NCBI GenBank assembly: GCA_951217055.1
Contig: OX578276.1
Location: 15,669,430-15,733,429, forward strand
Direction: 5' to 3'
DNA: 64,000 bases
Source of the DNA: Gerris lacustris
Taxonomy: Eukaryota; Arthropoda; Insecta; Hemiptera; Gerridae
Position 1 is the stretch's first letter, and each line of letters opens with the position of its first letter. Shown piece after piece: positions 1 to 9,130 of the stretch. The translations under genes were made by a program, and so were the position numbers. The notes below the pieces were generated by a model, which was not told where the DNA came from, searched no databases, and saw only the letters and a program-made list of their open reading frames with translations.

Positions 1-240
1 ACCTTCTCATATAAAGAGAAATTATTGTGATGGCGCGAAAATTCGATTTTGAGATTTCGAAGGATTTACACGTTTTGAGGCCCCCTGAGTCCAAAAAAGT
101 GGTTTCTAAAAAATGTCTTTCTGTCGTCTGTCGGCTGCAGACGCCTGGAGCCTAAACTGCTGGACCGATTTTGACGAAATTTGGCATACATATTCAGAAA
201 TATCATACCCCGAGGCGAAATCGAGAAATTAATAATTATT
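1..240 (+). repeat. Dispersed repeat S1, distal part
   Basis: Imperfect reverse complement of 12430-12660. Both share the GGCGCGAAAATTCGATTTT block, the 'gaggccccctgagt' block and the 'gcctaaact' block. At 12.1-12.66 kb this part is joined to the SINE-like S1 repeat, so here it is a fragment of a longer element. No coding potential seen. Confidence 0.7.
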
Positions 241-302
241 TTTAGGTAGGTCAATTAGGGTAAAAGTAAGTAAGAGTTAACAACTCATAGTAGTTAAAAA
301 CT

Positions 303-340
303 GGCTATATTTCGTCCCCCTCCGGGACATAATCATGCCT
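303..340 (-). ncRNA. Hammerhead-like motif of Penelope pLTR (degenerate)
   Basis: On the minus strand the order is ATGATTA, stem GTCCC/GGGGAC, then GAAATATAGCC. This matches the layout CUGANGA - stem II - GAAA of hammerhead ribozymes, with core 1 decayed. Cleavage activity is unlikely in this copy. Confidence 0.5.
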
Positions 341-944
341 AAAACATCATTACATATAATTAACAATTTTGTTTTAAATAGGATTTTTATAAAAAAGAAG
401 AACACTTAACTTATTTAAACATTGAAAATTAAAATTAACATAGAGATCATTACCTTATCATGGGTGGAATTAGTCACATATACTCAAACAAAGTTGGTAT
501 TGTCAAAATGAGAAGTGGAAAATACATTAAATAAATACTCCTTCACACATAGATCCATAGACAGTTTTAAAAACTTAAAAAAGATTTAAAAAGATAAACT
601 TTAACAAATAACAAAACACATGAACATAGAAAATGGTAACTCCAGAGGTAACCAAAATGAACCTTTCGTTTTTAATTTTGGTTTTATGACAATTATTATT
701 AAAAAAAATTGAATAGAAAATTTTTAGATTGTAGTAAAATATATAATATTTTTTAGCATTTTTTTTTATTTTTATATTAAAAAGGAATATTAAATATTTT
801 TAAAACATAAATTGTTATAGATTTAGGCGGGAGTTATGATTTGAAAATATTTAAATTTTATGGTGTATGTAGATTAACTTATAAGGGGTGATAGTTAAGG
901 GAGGTTTGTAGATAGGTGGCAAACATAAAAGTGACTGATTTTAA

Positions 945-1991
945 TTATTTTTTTATGTTAAGGATGGCAGCATAATATTTATTTATATCCTTTGAGTCGT
1001 TCTTAAAATTTATGGAGTTATTAGTCATGGCTATAAATGCAGCTTCAAGGTATTTTCTTTTTGAATCATTTCTTTCTACACCTAGAATAGTTATGCTGTC
1101 TTTATTGATCTGATGATTCAGGTTAGCGGAATGAATAGCTATGGCAGTTTTTCCATTTTTGGCTTGTATATCGTAAGAGTGTTGTTTTATTCTGCTTTCA
1201 AGATTTTGTATAGTTTCTCCAATATATACCTTGTCACAATCTTTACAATCGATTTTGTAAATGACATTCGTTTTTTTTAATTTTTCGGTTTTGTCTTTTA
1301 AGTTGTTGTGGAATTTATCTATTATTTTATTTGTAGGTTTTAGTCCGAATTTTACATTTTCACAATCAAATTCTTTAAAGGTTTTTTGTATGTTCTCAGA
1401 TAGTCCTTTTATGTATGTGAGAGATTTGTAAAAATGGGTATTTTCTATGTTGTCATTACTAGAGTTGTTAGTTAATGCAATGTGCCAACATTTATTAATG
1501 AGATTTCGGGGGTAACTATTTTTTTCCAGTTTTTTGTAAATTATATTTTTAAGGGCAGGAATGAATTTATTATCTGTGAGTGCAATAGATTTTTTCATTA
1601 GGTTTAATATGGTATTTCTTTTTTGGTAGAAGGGATGATGAGAGAGATAATTTAAAAATATGCCTTTTTTGATGTCTTTTTCATACCAAATAGTAGAAAT
1701 ACGTCCGTCAATTTCCTTAGACAGAGTTAGGTCTAAATAATTTATTCTATTATTATTCTCTCTTTCTATAGTGAAGGAAATGTGTTTATTTTGTAGATTA
1801 AATAAGTTGAAAGTTTCATCAGTATAAGATTTTTTTGTTATTAATAACAGGTCGTCTACATATTTGCCGATAAATTTAGGTTTTAATTTTAATTTTTTAA
1901 TAACTTGGTTAATGAGTTCGTTTGTGAAAATACCGCTAAGATTAGTTGAAATACTAGAACCCATAGGAGTACCATTAAGTTGTCTGAACAA
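945..1991 (-). pseudogene. Penelope RT + GIY-YIG endonuclease, C-terminal part
   Basis: An open frame of about 348 codons. Near the start it has the Penelope RT signature QLNGTPMGSSIS, then the catalytic YVDD box at about residue 44, then a thumb region. The last ~110 residues are a GIY-YIG nuclease: VIYKIDCKDC, VYIGET, the arginine helix ESRIKQH, and later E and N residues. The frame also reads upstream to about 2006 (FLNNN before LFRQ), but the RT palm motif A and fingers are absent, so the listed start is not a real initiator. Family role: RNA-templated insertion with nicking by GIY-YIG. No internal stop is present, so this copy is young or only recently truncated. It is inactive as it stands. 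Confidence 0.88.
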
Positions 1992-2009
1992 GTTATTGTT
2001 GAGAAATTA

Positions 2010-2355
2010 ATTTTAGCTCTAAATTTAGGGGTGCTACCTTCCAAAAACTCTGAAAAAACGTGGAAAAAAAAAAAATATTTCTCGAAATGGATCCGACGAT
2101 TTTGATTGAAAAATTCTAAAATGTAGTCCATTTAAATACGAATCTAACGATAGAAGCAAAAAAATCTTTCCTGGAAAAAATCTAGTTCCTGAGAAAATAA
2201 CTTAAAACGCGGACGGAGAGAGCCCGGGTTCGATTCCCCGCCCAGGAGAAGTTATTTTTATGATACATTTTGATGAAAAGTTCTATAATAATTAAATTTA
2301 CATACGAAAACTAATAAATGGAAAACACTGGGCAAAGTAATTATGAACTCGGATT
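2010..2355 (+). repeat. SINE-like repeat S1 with pol III B box
   Basis: Closely matches 39425-39720 (same strand) and 12100-12440 and 31195-31500 (opposite strand). It contains GGTTCGATTCC, an exact match to the RNA polymerase III B box, inside CCGGGTTCGATTCCCCGCC at about 2225. I could not place a convincing A box. It abuts the truncated Penelope element directly. Confidence 0.7.
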
Positions 2356-2407
2356 GTGGAAAGTAGTGATAGGAATATAGTGGATAGGAATTCTCGTATA
2401 TATATAT

Positions 2408-2626
2408 ACAGGGTGACCTTAAGTTATCCGGCCAAACTTCATGGTTAGTTTTTATGACCAAATTGGAACAAAAAATGTCCTATAAATGTGGGTCCAAATT
2501 TTGAAAAATGCTAATAACTCGAATACAAGTAAAATATAGACCCACGTGTATAGGACATTTCTTGTTCCAATTTGGCCATAAAAACTAACCATGAAATTTG
2601 GCTGGATAACTTAAGGTCAACCTGTG
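2408..2626. mobile_element. Fold-back MITE, 219 bp
   Basis: The two halves are inverted copies of about 90 bp. Left arm: CAGGGTGACCTTAAGTTATC, through ATGGTTAGTTTTTATG, to TGTCCTATA. The right arm is the reverse complement with few mismatches. The unpaired centre is about 45 bp. It would fold into a long hairpin. Flanks are TA-rich, so TSD assignment is ambiguous. Confidence 0.85.
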
Positions 2627-2645
2627 CATATAGTGGATAGGGAAC

Positions 2646-3252
2646 CGATTCCGAGGTGGAATCAAAAGGAATCGAATCCATTCAATTCCACCTTAGATTC
2701 GGTTCCTACTTTCTACCTCATTCACAATCGGTTCCTCTTCATACAGGAGATTCTATTCTGGCACTCTTAAAACTTAGTTTCACTAGAACTTGGTATTAAA
2801 ACGGTATAATTCTCCACTCTCTATAAAAATATAAAATCTTAATATTTATCACATTATATTCTGCAAAGTGCTCAAGGCATATAACATTTTACGAGGATAA
2901 TTTTCGTATTGTTATTATTTTATAAATATAATTAAATGATAGAATATAATTTCCCAATATACATGTTGCAATACCCTAAAAAAGATTAGGTGGCAAAGAC
3001 ATGTTTGAAACAAGTGGAATAGATCTCGGATTGGAATCGCTTCCTTGCGATTCTTCCTGAGAATCGGTCCCTTTCGATTCTACCGGTGAATGGAAGTCTT
3101 TCGATTCCACCACAGAATCGGTTCCTTTCGATTCCGCAACGGAATCGAGTCCTACCTGAGATTCGATTCTAGGACAAGGGAATCGATTCCCAGAATTCGA
3201 AGGGGTAAGAATCGGGTACCCGATTCTCAGAGAATCGATTCCCCATCACTAG
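2646..3252. repeat. GAATCG/CGATTC-rich element, probable hAT MITE
   Basis: Dense short inverted and direct copies of GGAATCGATTCC-like words, ending in GAATCGATTCCCCATCACTA. The composition resembles MITEs whose interior is made of short palindromic words, as at 5918-6277 and 8510-8848. Open frames here come from the repeat. Confidence 0.5.
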
Positions 3253-3592
3253 AAAAGAACCCTTATCCGGTGGAATCGGATATTCCTTTGTCCCAAAGTA
3301 CATTGAACGAAACATCCCTTTCTCTCGATAGTTATATGTATGGTCAAAGTCATTTTTATTCTGAAACAGCATAGGGGAGTAACAATCGAAAGAAGTACCA
3401 GTAAGTTGAGAGAATCATTATATTAAAACTAGAGAGATACGGTTTAATAAAAACAACATAGTTTAAACAACTACGTAGCTTCGTAAAATTTATTTTCATC
3501 ATCAGGGTTTAATATAAAGGTTATAAAACTACTGTACTAAAATTAGTATTTTTACATACTGATAATCATAATTTAAAAAAATAATAAACAGG
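3253..3592. other. No recognised feature
   Basis: AT-rich single-copy-looking DNA. No coding signal or clear repeat seen. Confidence 0.5.
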
Positions 3593-3620
3593 TCGCTGTG
3601 TGCTAGTCAGCACACAGCGA
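3593..3620. repeat. Perfect 12-bp-arm hairpin
   Basis: TCGCTGTGTGCT, four-base spacer AGTC, then AGCACACAGCGA: a perfect inverted repeat just upstream of the hAT MITE at 3658. Function unknown. Confidence 0.85.
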
Positions 3621-3657
3621 GGGTCCGTAGGCAACACATTACTGTTTAAGTAGTACC

Positions 3658-4173
3658 CAGTGTCGTATCCAGGGAGGGCACAGGGGGCACATGCCTCCCC
3701 CCCCCCCCCCCCAGACCCAATAGAGTAAACAAAAAAAATACCGCCGTATTGTTTTTAAAATACATATTTTTTACATTCACCTCAGATTCAATTTCACCTC
3801 GAAATGCATAAAAGTGCTGTTTTAGAGAGGTCATAATTTCAAAAGGCCCCCGGACCCCCCACCATAAATCTCCCCCAATAATTAACTGCAGACGACGCCC
3901 AAGACTTACATCAAGATATTGTACTGCAACAAGCATCAGCATAACATTTTCTAACAAATACGTTCTAAAACAGTTGTTGCTACTTGGGCGCGGAGATTTA
4001 TTTTGTTTATTATGTGTACATTTTTTTGGGAAAGGGGGGGGGGGGGGGGTGTAGCTGCTTTGTTGAATAGTAGTTCCCTTTTCTTGTTCCCACTACGAGT
4101 ATCCCCCCCCCCTAATCTAAACTGACTTAGAAGGTGCCCCCCCCCCCAGACCTAGCTGCTGGGTACGCCACTG
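3658..4173. mobile_element. Non-autonomous hAT element, 516 bp
   Basis: Left end CAGTGTCGTATCCAG and right end CTGGGTACGCCACTG (reverse complement CAGTGGCGTACCCAG) form the TIRs. The flanking 8-mers gtagtacc (3650-3657) and atagtacc (4174-4181) match at 7 of 8, the expected hAT duplication. The interior has long C and G runs and no transposase. Confidence 0.8.
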
Positions 4174-4181
4174 ATAGTACC

Positions 4182-5420
4182 TATTGATGGTGCTTTTTAA
4201 AACACATAAACAAACTTCTGATAAAAAATTTTTTGCTAGTGAACCGGACTATAGACATATAAATACAATCAAAAGAGCATAATTATATTTAAAAAAAAAC
4301 AAAAAAAAACCTGTTTTGTCAATAAAAACAAAAATATATTTTTCCCCGAAATTTCCAAAAAGTGGTATCTTTACTTTTGGTTGAAGAATGTCCAAGACTT
4401 TTTTCACTTTACATAAGCGAGATAGAGGGGGGTCACTTTTCACACCAACTTCAAACTCGTCTACGCTCGCCCTATTAAAGTTATAACCAAAAAATTATAT
4501 ATTTTTGTAATCAGCTCGACGTATCCTTTCATATGATGCCCCATACGGTCTCCAGAAAAAACAATTATTTTTTAGCCCTTAAGTTTTTTTTACTCTATTT
4601 TTTTAAAAAATATTTTTTTGGGTCACTATATTTTTAAAATGTGTGGGTAGGTACTATATACATTTATGCCAAATTTCAAAGTGATCGGACGAAACGTGTC
4701 ACCATGAGAGCAGGCGACAGACGGACGGACGCATAGACAAACACACGCAGAGAAATATAAAGGTCATTCTTTTTAATTTTTATAAAAAAACCCTATTGAC
4801 ACGAAACGAAGATATTTTGTATTAATTTTATTATATTAATATGTATTATTTTGGAGGGAACATAAAACCAACTTTTTCTAGAACTTAAGTTTCATTTCTA
4901 ATGCGTGAGAGTCTCACACATATTTTTTTTAATGTGGCATGATAAAAAAAGCATTTTCTCAACAAAAAAAACTATAACAGCAGTGTTGGCTTGGTATCAG
5001 CTGAAGAAGGTAAAAATTTACGCATTTACTGATTTTGAAGCATACCATTTTCCAAAAATTTTCCCGGGGAGGATCCCCCAAAGGGGGGGGCCTCGACATA
5101 TCTTACCACCCAGGGCCCCGCAAAGGCCTAGAACCGCCACTGGTTGCACACATTCAATTCTTTTCACCCTAGGCTTAAATTTACTTTTGAAAAAAAAAAA
5201 AAAAAATCAATAATCAGATCCCTTTTCTTGACATGTTAGTTATTCGTAAAAATGATCATTCTAACAGATTGGTACCGTTAGCGTCAAACTTCCGGAAGAT
5301 TATTAAATTATTTCTCACACCACCCCTACAGTCAAAAGTTTAACTTCACCAGATCTCGATAGAATTCTTACTCTCAGTCATCCTTCATTTCACGACCAAA
5401 ATATTAGCTTTTTTAGAAGA
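4182..5420. other. Non-coding DNA with repeat debris
   Basis: AT-rich with short ORFs only. It includes a CGGACGGACGC-type simple stretch near 4725. Another hAT-like right end (ACCGCCACTG at about 5131-5140) follows G/C runs, but I found no matching left end. No gene recognised. Confidence 0.5.
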
Positions 5421-5477
5421 AGTTGTTACGGCGCGAAAGTAGGTCGCGATGTATCTGCGGCGAAACAAACTTGTGGT

Positions 5478-5493
5478 GGTCCTGAAAAGGACC
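5478..5493 (-). promoter_or_regulatory. Histone-type 3' stem-loop in LTR
   Basis: GGTCCTGAAAAGGACC on the plus strand, i.e. GGTCCT-TTTC-AGGACC on the LTR sense strand: six-base-pair stem and four-base loop, followed by ACCAC as in histone mRNAs. Confidence 0.85.
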
Positions 5494-5917
5494 GTTTAGG
5501 GATTCTTCGGGATGCAGGGGGAGTTCCCTGTGACTTACCTCGCTAATGCCGCTAGGCCAGCGCAGTAAGCCGCCAGACAAACTCTCCTTCCACTGCCAAC
5601 AGATCCCAAGCGCTAAATTCTCTAAGGACAGCGCAAGGTCGGTTTCCCTTCCAAGCGCTAGAAATTCCTTAGAGACAGCGCAAGGGAGCTATTCACAGCG
5701 GAAAGGACTGCACCCGAAGAGTAGAGAGATGGGAAAGGTGAAGACAACAAACAAAGCAGAGTTGAGAGCGAAGATTCTCGAGAGGCCGAGGTCCCAGGAT
5801 GGAGTGGGAGCCTGAAGAGAGAGATGGAGAAGGGTAAATGATTGTGGCTGATTATAGGCTTCACTGTTGTTTGACTGTTTGCCAGAGGGGCCGGAGCCGC
5901 TCTCTGGCTCTCGGAGC

Positions 5918-6277
5918 TAGGGTTGGGACATCGATGTCGATGTATCGAAAACATCGATGTATCGGACTTTAAAAAATCGATGTTTAACATCGATGTTGAT
6001 CTTTCGATGTATCGGTCAACATCGATGTTCTCCTGAAACATCGAAAAGATCGATGTTATCGATCCATCGCAGCCTAAAAAATAGACGACAACGAAAATGG
6101 GGGGCGAAAAGGAGATATTTTTGAAAGTGGTGGCTATTTTTTTTTTTTTTTTTGCTCTTCAGCTTGGAGGACCGATGTCGATGTATCGAACACATCGATG
6201 TTTTCTTTCGATGTTTGTTCTTTCGATGTCGATGTATCGAAAACATCGATGTTTGCCTATCGATGTCCCAACCCTAC
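5918..6277. mobile_element. hAT MITE with ATCGATGT repeats
   Basis: TIRs TAGGGTTGGGACATCGATG / CATCG..GTCCCAACCCTA. TSD ctcggagc is perfect on both sides (5910-5917, 6278-6285). The interior is mostly ATCGATGTATCGA-type words in both orientations. It lies within the inverted LTR and so inserted later. Confidence 0.92.
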
Positions 6278-6329
6278 TCGGAGCTTCTTGCTTGGTGGAG
6301 CTGTTTTGGCTTCAAGCTTTTTGAGCTTT

Positions 6330-6907
6330 AAGGTTCAAGCTTTTTCCCACGTTCCTATATAAGGAGCGCAAAATCGAAGCTAATGCATGCTCCGCAAGCC
6401 AAAACAGCCTCAGAAGCCCCGAGAGCCAGAGAGCGGCTCCGGCCCCTCTGGCAAACAGTCAAACAACAGTGAAGCCTATAATCAGCCACAGTCATTTACC
6501 CTTCTCCATCTCTCTCTTCAGGCTCCCACTCCATCCTGGGACCTCGGCCTCTCGAGAATCTTCACTCACAACTCTGCTTGTTTGTTTTCATCACCTTTCC
6601 CATCTCTCTACTCTTCGGGTGCAGTCCTTTCCGCTGTGAATAGCTCCCTTGCGCTGTCTCTAAGGAATTTCTAGCGCTTGGAAGGGAAACCGACCTTGCG
6701 CTGTCCTTGGAGAATTTAGTGCTTGGGATCTGTTGGCAGTGGAAGGAGAGTTTGTCTGGTGGTTTCTGCGCTGGCCTAGCGGCATTAGCGAGGTAAGTCA
6801 CAGGGAACTCCCCCTGCATCCCGAAGAATCCCTAAACGGTCCTTTTCAGGACCACCGCAAGTTTGTTTCGCCGTAGATACATCGGGACCTACTTTTACGC
6901 CGTATCA
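6330..6907 (+). mobile_element. LTR of a retrotransposon (5' LTR remnant)
   Basis: Matches the solo LTR 42090-42767 from about TTTTTCCCACGTTCCTATAT onward; the U3 upstream is lost. It has a TATA box (TATATAA, 6356-6362), a conserved splice donor AG|GTAAGT at 6791-6798, a histone-type stem-loop at 6838-6853 and the end CGTATCA at 6907. A tRNA-Lys primer site follows at 6910. I see no AATAAA between the TATA box and the LTR end. Superfamily not resolved (Ty3/Gypsy or BEL would fit a 4-bp TSD). Confidence 0.85.
6838..6853 (+). promoter_or_regulatory. Histone-type 3' stem-loop in LTR
   Basis: GGTCCTTTTCAGGACC preceded by AAAC and followed by ACCGCAAG. It matches the animal histone 3' consensus and is base-for-base the same as the H2A stem-loop at 62127-62142. 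Confidence 0.9.
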
Positions 6908-6909
6908 TT

Positions 6910-6927
6910 TGGCGCCCAACGTGGGGC
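6910..6927 (+). other. Primer binding site, tRNA-Lys(CUU)
   Basis: TGGCGCCCAACGTGGGGC, two bases after the LTR end. It is complementary to the 3' 18 nt of metazoan tRNA-Lys(CUU) including CCA. This identifies 6330-6907 as the 5' LTR of a retroelement. Confidence 0.9.
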
Positions 6928-7560
6928 CTACGACTGTGATCTAGGCCTTCGGCACAACCCACCATCAACCGTCAAGCTAGTCATCTTCTTCACAACTTTT
7001 TCTGGCTATTCAATAAAAGCCAGTGGCACCCAACTTCGTTTTAACTTTTAACCTTTCTCCAATATTTCATCCCCATCATGCCTAATACCTACGTTGTCTT
7101 CTACCACAACACTGGTCTCCTTTTCTGTCACAACCACTCTAGCAGCCCATCACAGCCAGCGTTCTCTCTTTAACCTGCTGTACCGCCACCAAGCATCTGC
7201 CATGACTCCACTGCCTGCTCTGTCGCCACTGTTCGCTCTGCCGTTTTGTATTAGTTACACTTCAGTCATTATGTAGGTATTGTTTTCTAGTCCGGTCTCA
7301 TATTTTTATTTCAGTGCAATATGTATTTTTAAGTCTTGTTGTAATTTTCTGTTTGTACTTTTTTTCCCTACCTGGATGCCCATCCTTTTACCTGGGTCAC
7401 TTACTGTTAATCCTCTCAACTTCGTCATGTTGTATCCTTGTTCACTTTGTATCCTTTTCCATTTCCCCTATAATTTTATTCCCTTAATCCATTACCTACA
7501 TCATAACTCATAACCAATTCAAACTTCACTGTGTAAAAATACTAATTTCAGTACATAACC
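6928..7560 (+). mobile_element. Probable internal remnant of the LTR element
   Basis: C/T-rich sequence directly after the primer binding site. No gag or pol homology is visible and frames are short. Either a leader followed by a deletion or a non-autonomous internal region; the right boundary is a guess. Confidence 0.4.
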
Positions 7561-7961
7561 TTTATACTCTGTTGATGTAAAAAATTCTTCGAAACTAAAC
7601 TAGTTGGTTAAACTATTTTGTTTTTATTTAGCCGTAGCTCACGAATTTAATTCTTAATAATTATTTTAACGGTTGCTAATACATATCTCATTGTAATAAA
7701 AATTAGTAAATGAAAACGTAAGAACGTCCCAAGTAAATGAACGTAAGAAAAGCCCAGGAATAAATGCCCACGAAAAAAAAATGCCCACGGAAGAGAAGTC
7801 CAAAATAATTAAGTTTTAATCGTTAATGGTAGTTTTTAAATATAATAAGTTAGTTTTTAACGCTAACAAATTTTAACCTTTTTTTTAAATAGAATAGCCA
7901 TTGTGGGTATTGTATTTTTGCAGTTATATAACTGTAAAAGTAACGGTACCTGGGTTTACTG
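7561..7961. other. No recognised feature
   Basis: AT-rich DNA with no coding signal. Confidence 0.5.
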
Positions 7962-8119
7962 GACTTAAGATGCGTATTCTTTAGAATCGTAGGGTTTTTA
8001 CTAGGTATGACTAATCACCATGACTGACTCCCTGCAATATGACTTAAGATGCGTCTTCTTTAGAATCGTAGGGTTTTTACCAGGTATGACTAATCACCAT
8101 GACTGACTCCCTACAATAT
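7962..8119 (+). repeat. Tandem duplication, 79-bp unit x2
   Basis: Two copies starting gacttaagatgcg at 7962 and 8041 with only a few substitutions. A recent local duplication. Confidence 0.9.
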
Positions 8120-8423
8120 GTTACATTACACTTGTTACATCATTTTACATTTTTCCAACAGATTCACATTTGACTTACCTTGGTTTTTATTTAAAATATT
8201 ATACCAAAATTATAATGTGAATGTGTAATTATGAAACTAGCTGAAGTAAAATCTAGCGATGGCGATGAAATATGTTTAAGAAATCATTTACTTTCTTACT
8301 GAGATTAAATATCTTATATAAATAGTTTATTGGTTTGTCCCTTTTAGTATCTAATTTGTTGAGGTGTGGGTCGGTAAGGGTAAGAAAATTGTTAACTATG
8401 TTCATCTTAAACAATGATCAAAA

Positions 8424-8460
8424 TCGGCTATATTTCGCCTCCACCGAGGATATTCGGGCC
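8424..8460 (-). ncRNA. Hammerhead-like motif (degenerate)
   Basis: Minus strand: CCGAATA, stem TCCTC/GAGG, then GAAATATAGCCG. Same family as 303-340. Marks a Penelope-type remnant. Confidence 0.4.
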
Positions 8461-8509
8461 GGTAAAGCTGTGACGTAATTTTACATAGGAGAGATCAAAA
8501 AGTCAAAAT

Positions 8510-8848
8510 TAGGGTTGGGATATACAAAGAAAATATCGATATATCGACATCGAGTGGTTCAACATTGATATTTGTGAAAATATCGAAAGACAATATCGAT
8601 ATTTCTAATATATCGAGAACCTCGATATATCGGAGTTTTTTCTACTGATGAGCAAAAAAAAAAGATCGCCCGGCCAAATTTTCCCCTGCTGAACAATAGA
8701 AAAGAGAAAAAAAGGTCACCGCCTTCCGATTTTCGATATTTTTAAAAAATATCGATGTTGTCGATATATCGAAAGATCAATATCGATATAAAATATCGAT
8801 ATTTTTTGGTCCGATATATCGTATATCGGAATCGAAGTCCCAACCCTA
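8510..8848. mobile_element. hAT MITE with ATCGATAT repeats
   Basis: TIR TAGGGTTGGGA at both ends; perfect 8-bp TSD gtcaaaat (8502-8509 and 8849-8856). The interior consists of TATCGATAT words. Same terminal sequence as 5918-6277, so the same family, with a diverged core word. Confidence 0.92.
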
Positions 8849-8989
8849 GTCAAAATCTTCCAATCGAATTGGATTTGTCATATTTTATACAAGTCTAGAT
8901 TTAGGATTAAGAGTGAGAAGATCAGCGCCACTATTTCGTATAGAGGTGTGGAATGTGTTGGAGGCCACTTTTTTTCTTTTTCTTATTCC

Positions 8990-9130
8990 AGGGGGCTTTT
9001 ACACAGGAAGACTCAGGCGACTTGGTAGACCCATTGAACAAACCCAGGTTAAGGACCGAAAACTTCACACACTCGTGTGAAGATATAGTCGTTAACCATG
9101 ACTCCCCTCCTGGTTGTATTACAATCAAGT
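8990..9130 (+). repeat. Dispersed repeat S2 copy
   Basis: Reverse complement of about 25525-25650: shared GGGGGCTTTTACAC, CCATTGAACAAACCC and ACTTCACAC blocks. Part of a SINE-like family. Confidence 0.65.

Larger units (their letters stand above)
300..2006 (-). mobile_element. Penelope-like element, 5'-truncated
   Basis: Holds the C-terminal part of a Penelope-type reverse transcriptase fused to a GIY-YIG endonuclease, followed by about 640 bp of AT-rich 3' sequence ending near a hammerhead-like motif (303-340). Homology starts abruptly at about 2006, where S1 repeat sequence begins, so the fingers part of the RT is missing. The position of the hammerhead-like motif 3' of the ORF fits the pLTRs of this class (family knowledge). 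The outer boundary is approximate. Confidence 0.85.
5424..6325 (-). mobile_element. LTR, inverted copy, split by a MITE
   Basis: Reverse complement of the LTR at 6330-6907 and of the solo LTR at 42090-42767. Its U5 end lies at 5424 (TGTTACGGCG, a variant of TGATACGGCG). It carries the conserved splice-donor-like CTTACCTCG and a histone stem-loop (5478-5493). A hAT MITE (5918-6277) is inserted in it. It meets the next LTR head to head near 6325 with U3 sequence largely missing, so it is a deleted, rearranged copy. Confidence 0.85.

Noticed and set aside
5546..6819. Several ORFs of 80-127 codons
   Set aside because: They lie within the inverted LTRs and the ATCGATGT MITE; the same peptides recur in the solo LTR without frame conservation.
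6928..7560. gag gene of the LTR element
   Set aside because: No zinc knuckle or capsid motif and no frame over 80 codons after the primer binding site.
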